Shown here piece by piece: positions 22,728 through 33,400 of a stretch of DNA of 64,000 nt (its first letter is position 1; each line of letters opens with the position of its first letter). The translations under genes and the position numbers were made by a program. The stretch comes from Paragorgia papillata (taxonomy: Eukaryota; Cnidaria; Anthozoa; Scleralcyonacea; Coralliidae). The notes beneath the pieces were generated by a model. It was not told the DNA's origin and did no database searches. It was given only the letters and a program-made list of their open reading frames with translations. The DNA is taken from contig JAWNZC010000229.1 of the NCBI GenBank assembly GCA_035771165.1, forward strand, positions 692,501 to 756,500, in the 5' to 3' direction.

Positions 22728-24820
22728 TATATATATATATATATATATATATTTATTTTTTATACAATCTATACTTCTTCTCCAACGTCTTTTCCCTGTG
22801 TGAGTGAATTAAATCGTCTCGTCTGCTAGTGGCGTTAGGCAAAAATATAAAAGACGTTGAGACAGAAAAGCCAGTGTGTTAACGATGGTGATAAGATATG
22901 TCTTCTGACGTCAGATCTAAACAACTTACATGCATGCATGCATGCAGCAGCTGCCGGTGATGTCAAGAAATATACAACCGTTAATGCAACTTATTTCATG
23001 AATTGTAAACAGGTAAATAAAACATCTCAAACATATTTTATATAAACCTACAAAAAATATAATACACAGGCAATTGTGAATCTCCCAACATTTTATCGTC
23101 ATTCCTGAGTGTCAGCGAAATGTTAAGTTTTGAAATGATAGTAATCTGTGTCAACTATATTCAGTATGTTCGGCTGCTGCCGATAGGCGTTTTAAAATTA
23201 TAATTTCAGTAGATCTAACAAGTTAGGAAAGTTCCCAAATTATAAATTGTTGTTAAAATAAATAATTGTCAGTAGAAGTGTAAAAATAACTGATGCGCGT
23301 GCATGCATGTTGAACCATATTATAACGCTTCGCATATAAGGAAGTAAATGAAGGACAAGTAGATAACGATTTGATTTAGTATTATTTTAAAAATTTTAAC
23401 GAAGCAGTTTGTATAGGTACCATATAACTAGTATTTTGATATTCAATTATACATACAAAACTCCGAGAATTCACTGGCTCTGCAGAACAAATTGTTGACT
23501 GTCTCAAAGATGTGATATACCTATATATATACTATATTAAAGAAACGATTATAGATAAATTTTCATAAACTATAGCAAAACATGAGTCCAAAAGTCCAAA
23601 AGTACAACTTACCAATATTCAATAATATCAATATGCACTTCTTTAAAAAATATTTTACGAGATTTTCAGTTTGCGTGTCTTGCTTGGGATGTGCAGATGT
23701 ACGAGATATGGACGTTGAACGCGTTATGTTATCGATTTGACAAGGGCGACATAATGTGGAAATTATGCTGGGAAGAAACTATTCAAATCTGGTAAAAGCG
23801 TGGGTTGTAGCCATACAAGGGTGTGATAATTAGCGTTAACTATATACCAATTATCTTTCATGATGCTTTTGTTGGAGTTTTGTAAAAGCATGCACTTAAA
23901 AAGGTTCAATATACGCGAGCGTCTGCACGCTTGCAAATAAAATCTGCATTGCTAGCCTTAGATCCAGAAGAAATTCTTTGACTTTGTTATGTCGAAATAA
24001 CCTTAAAAAAGTCAATTCAGATTTAACCAGTCTGTTTCCACAGTGAATGTGCGCATCAGGCTATCAAACAAACTGCATGCATGAGAACAACATGCATTTT
24101 ACATGAACGAGCCGGTCGGGTTAGCCGGGTTAATTTGTGTCACAAAATTGTTTTTAATTTCTCGGCGACAAGATGAATAAAAGGACTCGTTTGATATATG
24201 CATGCTTCCTTCTTTAAACTATATTCTTCGTTACAACTGATACCCGGCATGCCTAGCTGTACCAAAAACCTACCGCAGGCTATAATCTCAAATTTCAGCT
24301 GGCGCATGCATCCTAACTCTTCCCTGTCCGAATTGGTCTTTAGTATTTTATTCTGGCTATTAACGCCAGACGATTTTATTCACCTCTGGGGAAGCCCTTG
24401 GATAGGAGTGAGTTAATAATCTTGCATCAAATTGTACAAATATATAACCACTCTGTTTTTTCTTGGAATTTGATTGTTTTCCCTGTTGTGCATGCCATGT
24501 GCAGCTTATATAACAGCTTAGAATAGATGAAGTATATAGCTGGAAGGTGACTCTGTTAGTTTTTTTGCCTTTCGTTCTTTGTGGACAACAACTTTATGCA
24601 TAAAAAGGCGGTTTATCTTTTGCTTTCAGCCGTACGTCCCTTCTGCTCTGAGGTCGTCTGGCGTTAGTCACAATAAACTGACTACAGCAAAAATTTAATT
24701 GTGCCTTAATGGTAACTGAGCACAGCTCAAAATCTTCAAATATAAATGTAAATACATAACGGAAATAATTTATTTTTAACAACATAAATATAAAAAACCC
24801 ATACTCAGCCGACAATTTAA
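22728..24820. other. Noncoding stretch, no confident gene
   Basis: An (AT)n patch at 22730-22752 and a short CATG run near 22932 are present. A dispersed block with AACGCCAGACGATTTTA near 24362 also occurs at about 53130 (inverted) and 63562. No gene was recognised. Confidence 0.45.
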
Positions 24821-24924
24821 AGTGCCTATGAAACGAATTTCACTTCAGTCTTTTGAGATTGTATTTGGTGGAACACCTAAGATAATGAAAAATGCCTTTG
24901 ACATGCCTTTCAAATCTTAGCCCA

Positions 24925-25197
24925 TTCTTGAGTTATTACCTATGTAATTTGAGCAATGACGTCACACCTTGTATGTGAGAGAAAACGGAAAATCAGTCAT
25001 ATCTTTGGAATTGGATTGGTTTAACTACACACCACCACACATTGCAGATATGTAATAAGACCATACCCCAAGGACAATTTTCAACGTTTGATTCACTTTA
25101 GTCAAACCAATCCAAAGATATGACTGATTTTTCATTTTCTCCCACATACAACGTGTGACGTAATTGCTCAAATTGCATAACAAATAACTCGGGAATG
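24925..25197. repeat. Large hairpin inside the left arm of the TTAA element
   Basis: CAGTCATATCTTTGGAATTGG near 24994 pairs with its complement near 25097, and the flanks pair outward to about 24925 and 25197. The right arm lacks it, so it was inserted or arose after the element formed. Confidence 0.6.
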
Positions 25198-27283
25198 GGA
25201 TAAGATTAAGGGAGCACGCCAGACTCGCCATATGTTTCTTCTTCTTTGTTCGGATATTCAACCATTTTGAATAATGCGGTATATATCATTAGCGTATCGC
25301 AGGCGCGGGTTACGGGGCCGAAGGAAACCCGAGGCCAACCCACTGATCTATATAAGAGACTGGATAGAGCATCTATTATCTGAGCGCCTTCCGAAATTGA
25401 AGCCGGAAGTTACGCCCTAATTTGTAAGCGACGCCATATTGGATGGTCCCACCATGAGGAGTGAGTTGCTATATTTTACTGTTGTGAATTCGTTGTTTTC
25501 GCATATAATCACGAAATAGACGAACAACACAAATCCATTTTGGTATTTCAAGCAACGGGACACATCATGGAACTATGGAGGACCTAAGAACGTGAAGGGA
25601 AACTGAATCGTAAGTACATAACTTGATATTTTGACGAAATTTCGAAGGGGACGGAGAGCTCCCGAAGGGTTATTTACCAAGGAAACGGGAAACCCAACAT
25701 TGTAAACGGCCGGTGGTTAATAAACTGATTTGTAGGATACAAATGTGAGATAATACTGTAATTGTGGAATGTTCACAATCGAGTAGATCATTTTAAAAAG
25801 CCGAAGGACGTGTAAAATTATGGCACAGAAGATAGATTGGCTTGTAGAGTTGTGAGTAGATTTCGACAAGCAGCATATTTCTTTGGCAACATAGGAGCAT
25901 GTTAATACTCTATAAGTTTGTAATACTTACAATGTTTGGTGCTTCCATAGAAGTAAACTGTAGCATGCATCATAACAAGAACGAGCCAGTTTGTTTTATT
26001 AAACTCCATGCCCAGTGTCCAAGTCATGTATTTAAGAAATTAAGTTGTCAACATTGTTTCTTATTATCAGCTGAGCTATTTTACTCCCTGTCATTTTGAT
26101 GAAAAAATTGTTTGTGAGTATCTGTAAAATTGAATGTGATATTTGTATGTTATGTTGTAGGTAGTTTAAAATGAAACAACAATGAATGAAGAACAATAAA
26201 GGTGAAGCAACATGACAACTTAATACAGAATATAATTGAACTGTGTCATTTATAGTTTTCAAACTTTGTCAATGATTTGATTAAAGAAAATGTTTACAAT
26301 TCATGAGTGTATTTTGTCTTGTGTAGTTTGATTCTGTATAAATGTACTATATAATGATAAATTTTTAATCTGTTCTCTGACTTCTGTATGTTATGAAAAT
26401 TGTGGCAGAACTAATACTGTACTATCAGTGTGTACTATACAAGTAGATCAACAAGGCCAGTGTTTGATGTTTATATAAAGTCAAAACAAATCAAGCTAAT
26501 ATATATGTTAAACTTCACAACGATGTGGCGGATAACATTTGTAAACTGGCTAAAAAAAAAGCATCTTGGCAAAGGTATAGTCACAAAACTAATTATATTG
26601 TAAAATTAAGATTTTTAGTTGTAGGCAAATGTAGGCCCAATTGCCCAAATTAGATAACCCTATCTCATAGAAAATAATAAACTCATTCTGATTAATCCTG
26701 TGAATGCCAGGATAACTTATTTGAATCATTACCCCGAGTTTTCTGTGAGTGAAAATATATTGTTCAACTATAGGCACATCCACTGATTTATACAGTTGGG
26801 CGCATCGCATTCTTAAATTAATTGTTTGATTCCGGTCTTTTGGCTTATGATATAATAATACCACAGCAGTTGTTCGTGTAGCTTGTTCAGTTGATCAAAT
26901 TTTCCGAATTCATTCGGTCCTTTAGCAGTATTTCCATATTGTGAGTAAATTCTGAATGAGAACGGCCTTCGTCTGTTCAAAGTTGTCATCAATGACACTT
27001 GGGAGTTCGCTCCATCGAACTCGCAAATTCCGTTTTCCCCCACATTTTGGGGCTAAATAATTACAATTTTTCTCTCTAAATGCTTCACGTGTCCTTTCTT
27101 CCTCGTGATAAAAAAGTTTGTCCGAACCCGAAGGAGAAAAATGCCTTAATATGCGAAAACTATAATTGTGCAACAGTAAAATATAGCGAAAGTGGGACCA
27201 TCCAACATGGCGGCTGTTGCCAACTTCCGACTTCAATTTCAGACAACGGATGCTCTATCCAGTCTCTTATATAGATCAGTGGG

Positions 27284-27664
27284 CCAACCTCGTACCCAGG
27301 GGACTGGGCCAAGATGGCGGGAACAAATAGCCCTGGTGGAGGCCAAGCTATCTCAACCTCTGATTGGTCAAGAGCTTATGGCGTAAATCAGACGGTTTGA
27401 TTTTGTATTTTTTTTTTAAATTGTATTTTGACCTTGTCGGTTGTTCCTGCACACGACACGGGAAATTATATTTTAAACCATGCAATTGCAATAATTGGGT
27501 GTAATTAGGCATAATTACTGTGTAAAAAACTGAGTTCTAGTTAATAAAATGCGCAATATACTGCGCATTTTGAGCTAGACTCCACCAGGGCCATTTGTTC
27601 CCGCCATTTGGTTTTATTCGCCATCTTGGCCCAGTTCCCTACAAATGGCCCTGGGTACGAGGTC
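27284..27664. mobile_element. Nested inverted-repeat element with CCTCGTACCCAGG ends
   Basis: CCTCGTACCCAGGG at 27287 and CCCTGGGTACGAGG near 27647 are perfect inverted repeats. Further in, a TGGGCCAAGATGGCG block and its complement also pair. It interrupts the right arm of the TTAA element relative to the left arm. A 51-bp relative with the same ends lies at 29179-29229. Confidence 0.6.
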
Positions 27665-28107
27665 CGAGGCATCTTCCTTCCGACCGTTATTTAATTTTCG
27701 GAACGCGCTCGGGTTTCATTCGGCCCCGTAACCCACGCCTGCGATACGCTAATGATATATACCGCATTATTCAAAATGGCCCAATATAAATGAAGGAACT
27801 CCGAACATAGAAAAAACACAGGTGAGTCTGGCGTGCTCCCTTGATAAGATCTGAAAGGCATGTAAAAGCCATTTTTCATTATCTTACATGAGTGTTCTTC
27901 CAAATACAATCTTAAAAAACTGAGGTGAAATTTCGTTTCGTAGGCACTTTAAGAAAATAAACAATAAAACATAATCCGAAAATCGTGATCTTGTGACTTG
28001 ATATTCAAGTTAAAAACAACAAGATAACACAAGATGTTTATTTTAGGATTATGTTTTATCCTTTAATAAAAATATATTTACTAGCGTTTCGTTATCAATA
28101 GTAACAA

Positions 28108-28384
28108 AGAGTATAGTATAGTATAGTATAGTATAGTATAGTATAGTATAGTATAGTATAGTATAGTATAGTATAGTATAGTATAGTATAGTATAGTATA
28201 GTATAGTATAGTATAGTATAGTATAGTATAGTATAGTATAGTATAGTATAGTATAGTATAGTATAGTATAGTATAGTATAGTATAGTATAGTATAGTATA
28301 GTATAGTATAGTATAGTATAGTATAGTATAGTATAGTATAGTATAGTATAGTATAGTATAGTATAGTATAGTATAGTATAGTAT
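28108..28384 (+). repeat. (TATAG)n array, about 54 units
   Basis: An uninterrupted run of the pentamer from about 28108 to 28384, passing into (AT)n. The minus-strand Tyr-Thr-Ile-Leu-Tyr frame is an artefact. It lies within the left arm of an inverted-repeat unit (see 28392-28819). Confidence 0.95.
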
Positions 28385-28675
28385 ATATATATATAGTAAC
28401 ATCTTCAGAATGAATGATAGATAACGAGTTATGCGTATAGTTATATGTAATATATATATATTCACTTCGGTGTTGTTGAGCACTCTGTGAAGTTGCCGTG
28501 GGTACCTATTAGCGATAATGCAACGCTCACTACCCTTGTGGAAGTTTGAGCACTCTGGGCCCATGCGCACTTCACGCTATCTGAATGTACTTCACCGATG
28601 CTGTCCCACATGCGGTTGTCACCGACGATCGCATGTGTATAAGTAATTGATGAAATTCATTCAGATTGTTCCAAG

Positions 28676-28716
28676 CTACACTGATGAGCTGTTGTACAGC
28701 GAAACACCGTGTCTGT

Positions 28717-28718
<2 letters not shown>
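28676..28718 (+). ncRNA. Hammerhead ribozyme (type I), complete core
   Basis: All conserved parts are present and paired. Helix I: CTACA (28676-28680) with TGTAG (28714-28718), five pairs. Core CTGATGA (28681-28687). Helix II: GCTG/CAGC, four pairs, loop TTGTA. Core GAA (28701-28703). Helix III: ACA/TGT, three pairs with a CCG loop. The cleavage triplet GTC ends at 28713, so cut between 28713 and 28714. The invariant bases are intact and the helices fit without mismatch. The very short helix III is like the minimal hammerheads of Penelope-like elements and retrozymes, which act as dimers. Expression is not shown. Confidence 0.85.

Positions 28719-28719
<1 letters not shown>

Positions 28720-28760
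<41 letters not shown>
28720..28760. repeat. (AT)n microsatellite
   Basis: About 20 AT units, directly downstream of the ribozyme. Confidence 0.9.
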
Positions 28761-28762
<2 letters not shown>

Positions 28763-29178
28763 CATGATGACTATACGCATAACTCGTTATCTATAATTCA
28801 TTCTGAAGATGTTACTATAGATTAGAAACAAAACGTAAATATATTGAATTGTTATGAAAAGATTCCGTTATGGTTTTGCATTTGAATATTTTGAGCTGGC
28901 CTCATATTCATTTTACGATAACGGTTTCCGTCCGGTAAATCACTTGCTACAATTTAGTTGCGCTCAGTTTGGTAAATAAAGAATAAAAAGATGTATAAAG
29001 CATAAATTTGTACTAAACAAAGTAAACTGTCTGCCGTTAGACGAAGTGAAGCTCTAAAATATATGTCGTGGAAATCCTTATTTGCGTGCAGAAAACGTTA
29101 ATTAAAAATGCTCTAAATGAAACAGAAATATACCCAAAGAATACTCGGAAAATTATTTGTTGTCTCAGCGTTATAGAA

Positions 29179-29229
29179 CAACCTCGTACCCAAGCTCTTT
29201 ATATACTCGACGCTCCTGGGTACGAGGTT
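29179..29229. mobile_element. Tiny MITE (51 bp) with 11-bp target duplication
   Basis: AACCTCGTACCCA at the left and its complement TGGGTACGAGGTT at the right form a hairpin. GCGTTATAGAA stands directly on both sides (29168-29178 and 29230-29240). The ends match the larger element at 27284-27664, so this is an internally deleted relative. Confidence 0.7.
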
Positions 29230-29351
29230 GCGTTATAGAATTGTTTTTGTTGTTTTGGCAAGAAAATTATTTATTTAAAAAAAAAACGTTTCTACGTTTC
29301 GGTGCACTGACCCTTTATCAAGATACTAAAAATACAAGTGTTACTTGTCCC

Positions 29352-29358
29352 TATATAA

Positions 29359-29426
<68 letters not shown>

Positions 29427-29460
29427 CTCGTGCTCGTTTGTATATATATATATATATATT
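29352..29460. repeat. (AT)n microsatellite
   Basis: Two runs of alternating AT, at 29365-29420 and about 29441-29460. Confidence 0.9.
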
Positions 29461-30055
29461 ATATATTATAGCGTAGCGTGTCTGTCAAAAAAATTATAAA
29501 TTTACATCATGCATTACAAAAGAGGTCTTAAGCATCTTGTTAATAATTAACCACCTAATTTCATGACTTGGAATGCACCCTTAAGCAACCTTAAAATGAA
29601 TGAATTAAAAATGGAACAGCAATCTTAGCTTATATAGACTGTATATCACGTATCAAACACGCGAGAAAGTGCTTCTTAATCAAATGTTCTTAATTTACCA
29701 TGGTATATCAAACACTGTAGCAGTGTGTTGAAAATAAGTAAGCAAGTTATAAACCAACAGAGATTATATGGATCATGGATGTTTCGCCGGGACAGAAGTC
29801 TGTGTCCTCTTAAAGGTGTCCGCTTAAGAGTCATTTCAGTAAAGCGCTCTCAATACGTCAGAATTTATGCCGCAAAAATAAAATAGATATCGTTGGAAAG
29901 CTAGTAATTTGTAGAATACAATGTTGTCTTTGATTTCCAATAAACACAAAATAAGTCACAAAATCGAAGCCAAGCAATAAATAAAAAAAAAACAACGCTG
30001 ACACCGTCTAACATCTGAAAGTTTATCTCGGAATCTGCGGGGAAAATGTTTGAAC

Positions 30056-30310
30056 AAAAAGGCGAAGGCGAAGCCGAGTGCCTGTGTCCCGATACAGAAC
30101 GGACACGAATTCTGTAAATTACTTCTAAAACGATCTATTTGGTAAGTTCATTGGCGTAGTAATTTTGGGGAAAAAAAAGCGTTGTCTAAATCGAGAAAAT
30201 CAAAACTAAAGTTTATGTAAATCAAGAGGAATCTATATCACATATACAGACCCCCATTATAAACATGGATTTCCTTTGTGGTTTCCTCATGAATTATTAA
30301 TGAGTTATAA
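30056..30310 (+). repeat. Diverged single copy of the 294-bp repeat at 22.1-22.7 kb
   Basis: It shares GGCGAAGCCGAGTGCCTGT, ACAGAACGGACACGAATTCT and the following ATGAATTATTAATGAGT end with the tandem pair, with scattered substitutions. The first part of the unit is missing. Confidence 0.75.
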
Positions 30311-30341
<31 letters not shown>

Positions 30342-30357
30342 ATATATGTGTGTGTGT

Positions 30358-30400
30358 GAAATAAAAATAGCGTGCTACGTATAGGCAGTGTTGAAACAAT
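30358..30400 (+). repeat. Dispersed repeat A (copy 3)
   Basis: TAGCGTGCTACGTATAGGCA is followed by GTGTTGAAACAA; it matches copies near 4150, 12400 and 54700 with a 2-base insertion. Confidence 0.55.
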
Positions 30401-30700
30401 GTACAAGACCGGATTATATTACCTGATTTATATACTTTTCATAGTTTTCTATAAATCACTTTTAATTCAAGAGTATCAAGTTTTTGAGCCAAGAAATCAA
30501 ATAATTAGTGGATAACTTCAGAGTTGAAATTTTTTTGTTTGAACCGGATCCATTGCCATTAAGGCAATTTGGAAAATATAAGGCCACCAAAATACTTATT
30601 ACTCAATTTTGGAACCACTAATTTGGTGCCGAATATCAGTTGCACATTTTCTTTTTTTAAAAACAAAGCCTTACTCGGCCCCTGTCTTTTCTATATAGTG

Positions 30701-31769
30701 TCTGCCTCCTCCGCAGGCCCTCGTTGCATCATGGACAGGTCGCACACGTTTTTTGGAGGGCCTGCAAGATCCTGTAGAAAATTTGGCAAAACTTGGCACG
30801 GAATAATTTTGCATAATTAACTACCATTGTTAATAGCCATGGCTATATCCGAAGGTTTTGAAGGACATTAAAGACTTATGACATACGAATCCTATCTTTA
30901 AAATGAAGGAATTAATCAGATAAAAGTTAAGAAATTACGGTTCAACTTTACGGTCAATTTTCGACCGGAATAATCAACGAAAATGCATTTAGTCTATACC
31001 TGGAGACTCTTGAGTTCATACTTTTTCGGTTTCCACAACGGCTACAACTTGAATTACGCTACATGTAGCCTACAATTTAACAAAATTAATAATAATCTCA
31101 TTAACTCTTGGTCAGCTGACAGTCTTCGATAGCTCATTCTCAAACTCATTAATAATTCATGAACCAAAAACAAAAGAAATTAATGTTTAATCAGTGCTTG
31201 AAATCGGAGGAAAAGTACTAGTACTTTGAAATAAGGCAAATTATATTACGTTTCAGAGGTACCTTCGGAGTTTTGAGTTTGAGAAGTCAGTTCAAATACT
31301 CGACGACGGACTTTACCGGGATTACAAAGCCCTCGTGCATTACAAAAAGCACTCGGACTTTGAAATCCCGGTAAAGTCCTCCGTTTCGTATTTGAACTAT
31401 ATAAAACGAAGCACAATAAGAAACATGTACTTTCCTGACCGGCAAATTTGCTTTTGTTCGGCTGATATTTTTTCATTTTTTCTCGCTAAAAATACTATGG
31501 GCAGAAGGTCGGTAACTTTAAAACATACTGGTTTCTTCATTGTCATCTGTAAGAAAGTTTATACCGAATTTCCTGGTGGGTCACAGGGTTAAACTGAAGA
31601 ACTCGGACGTACGTTTGTCGAACAGCGGGCTGGAAACACTGATCGGAAACCATTTTCAAAACTGTAGCCTCTATGGGATCGGTCGCCATTTTGTTTACAA
31701 GATCTTGCAGGCCCTCTCAAAAGTGTGACCTGTCCATGATGCAACGAGGGCCTGCGGAGGAGGCAGCTA
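30701..31769. mobile_element. TIR element with 9-bp target duplication (MULE-like)
   Basis: CTGCCTCCTCCGCAGGCCCT at the left is inverted at the right end. The arms extend over GTTGCATCATGGACAGGTC. TATATAGTG stands on both sides (30692-30700 and 31770-31778). A second hairpin, with GGACTTTACCGGGATT and its complement, lies at about 31308-31380. No transposase is encoded. The outermost three bases of the two ends do not match, so the exact boundary may shift by a few bases. Confidence 0.65.
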
Positions 31770-31814
31770 TATATAGTGTGCTTTAGTTTTCTAGGGTTAC
31801 AATAAATACTGACC

Positions 31815-32010
31815 GTTAAATTTTGAGCACTTGTTATGATGACAAGCGTGACAAATGTATGTTAAATTTTGAGCACTTGTTTTGCTGACAAGCGTGACAT
31901 TTGTATGTTAAATTCTGAGCACTTGTTATACTGACAAGCGTGACATTTGTATGTTAAATTTTGAGCACTTGTTATGCTGACACGTGTGACATTTGTGTGT
32001 TAAATTTTGG
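31815..32010 (+). repeat. 46-bp tandem repeat, about four copies
   Basis: Units starting GTTAAATTTTGAGCACTTGT occur at 31815, 31861, 31907 and 31953, with a partial fifth at 31999. Each includes a GACAAGCGTGACATTTGTAT-like block with a few substitutions. Confidence 0.85.
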
Positions 32011-32124
32011 TAAAGTTGACATCTGTATTCTCGACTTACCTACGATTTATTTATTTATTTATTTATATTTAATTATATTTATAAACGGTAGCCATCCCTC
32101 CATGAATGCTTGGAAATTTGAAAT

Positions 32125-32225
32125 TTATCTCTCGTGTTGACGAAGATATCTCACGAGTGAGCAAAGCGAACGAGTGAGATATCCTAGTCAACACTCGGAA
32201 TAAATGTCATAGTTTCCTCACATCC
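32125..32225. repeat. Palindromic hairpin repeat (GATATCTCACGAGTGAGC)
   Basis: GATATCTCACGAGTGAGCAA pairs with the GCGAACGAGTGAGATATC that follows, and outer GTGTTGAC/GTCAACAC and AAATTTAT-type arms pair as well. A second copy lies at 55120-55215. Confidence 0.65.
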
Positions 32226-33302
32226 ATTTTATTTATTATTCTCTATAACTATATATTTTATATTTTGAATTTGTGACAAACAATGCTATATAATAGCACA
32301 TGTATATATACTATATAATGTTTATGGTTTACAAGGTTCAATTTTTACAAAATATTTATGAATATTAGTATTTATTGAAATATATATTTCTCGTTTTTTT
32401 CTTGAATGCTTAATTAATAAAATTTTCACCAATTTCTGGCGCTCCCAGCCCTACCGCCCAGTTGCAGGAAATATGTTTATTTTGAGTAGGACCACATTTC
32501 AAGTAAGAAAATATTTAATTCTTGTCTACTAACAATTTGTCAGCCATGTTTGAGGTCAGTTTTGTCTTTTCAGTCCGAAAGATATGCATGCCACGCTATA
32601 CTGTGACGTCAGTGCAGCTCCAATTACACAAAGTGTAAAATTTCAATTTTCATCATTTTAAATGTTCTTTAAAATACAGCCATGAAAACTGCAGAAAATT
32701 TTCATTTTATAAAAGGGAAGATATATCACGCTATCAAATTCGCTAATTAATAGGCGTGGGGTTGCATGTAGGGGCATGTCTTTTAAACCTGTCCACGGTT
32801 TTGTCAACAATTAAATTTAAGGCGCTATTGGATTACGCGTAACATATTCACTACGCTCTCATTTTTATATCCCCTCACAAAGAGATAAGCAAAAGATAAG
32901 AAAAACTAACACTATACTTTAGTTTGTAAGTAATGTTAAAAAAAGACCAGACAAAATAATACGCCTGAGAAAAACAATCGCTTTGTTTTAATATTTTCAC
33001 TGTTTCGACTCACATGTATGTTTATTAATTACGAAGCAAAAAGCCTTGCTTTGTCATCAATGCCATGTCCCCAAAAAAATGAAATAACAATTAAACTAAG
33101 TAATCGAATAGCTCTAATAAGCTATATAAACAGTTGCTAGAAATTGTTACGAATTGAACCTTGCGTGTGCAATTCTCGTTCGCGTGTAATATTACATTAC
33201 AGTCATAGCATATACATAATGTATTGTTAAACACTTTCATATCTATTTTACCATCAGTGCACCGTAGGCCACCAGCTATGAATATACCAGCTAGCAGACA
33301 AG

Positions 33303-33400
33303 ATGGCGGCATGTACTTTTTACCACAATTCTTTGCGAGCTACAAAAACTATATTTCGAAGAGCAATCAATGGACGAAGCTGGCCCAGCATGTTAAAACG
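33303..33400 (+). CDS. Candidate first coding exon (32 codons) in a strong start context
   Basis: CAAGATGGCGGC at 33300-33310 matches the SAASATGGCGGC start element found at short-leader housekeeping genes. The frame reads MAACTFYHNSLRATKTIFRR and on to a donor G|GTAAGAAT at 33400/33401. An Arg- and Ser-containing, acid-free start like this resembles a mitochondrial presequence. No downstream exon was recognised on the plus strand before the convergent receptor gene at 37.7 kb. AAGATGGCGGC is also a YY1 site and occurs in several mobile elements of this window, so a chance match is quite possible. Confidence 0.25.

Larger units (their letters stand above)
24821..27948. mobile_element. Long-TIR element flanked by TTAA (piggyBac-type target), 3.1 kb
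   Basis: AGTGCCTATGAAACGAATTT at the left is answered by the inverted sequence ending at 27948. TTAA stands directly on each side (24817-24820 and 27949-27952). The arms run inward for several hundred bases: both contain the blocks GCATACGCTAATGATATA-like, GCGGGTTACGGGGCCG-like, TCTATATAAGAGACTGGATAG and GGATGGTCCCAC, inverted relative to each other. The central 1.7 kb has no transposase. An extra palindrome (24925-25197) sits in the left arm and another element (27284-27664) in the right arm. Confidence 0.65.
28392..28819. mobile_element. Inverted-repeat unit that carries a hammerhead ribozyme
   Basis: The 49-base arm at 28392-28440 (with AACGAGTTATGCGTATAG) is complementary to 28771-28819. 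The interior of about 330 bp is mixed-composition, non-coding and unlike any other sequence in the window. It ends in a hammerhead motif followed by an (AT)n tract. Outside the arms, sequence on each side (28070-28105 and 28820-28850) also shows partial inverted similarity, now separated on the left by the (TATAG)n array. Confidence 0.6.

Noticed and set aside
26813..27236. Minus-strand frames of 76 and 104 codons inside the TTAA element
   Set aside because: They overlap in different phases, have no domain or splice support, and could not be linked to a transposase.
28049..28570. Minus-strand frame of 173 codons with Tyr-Thr-Ile-Leu-Tyr repeats
   Set aside because: It is the (TATAG)n array translated; flanking codons show no gene.
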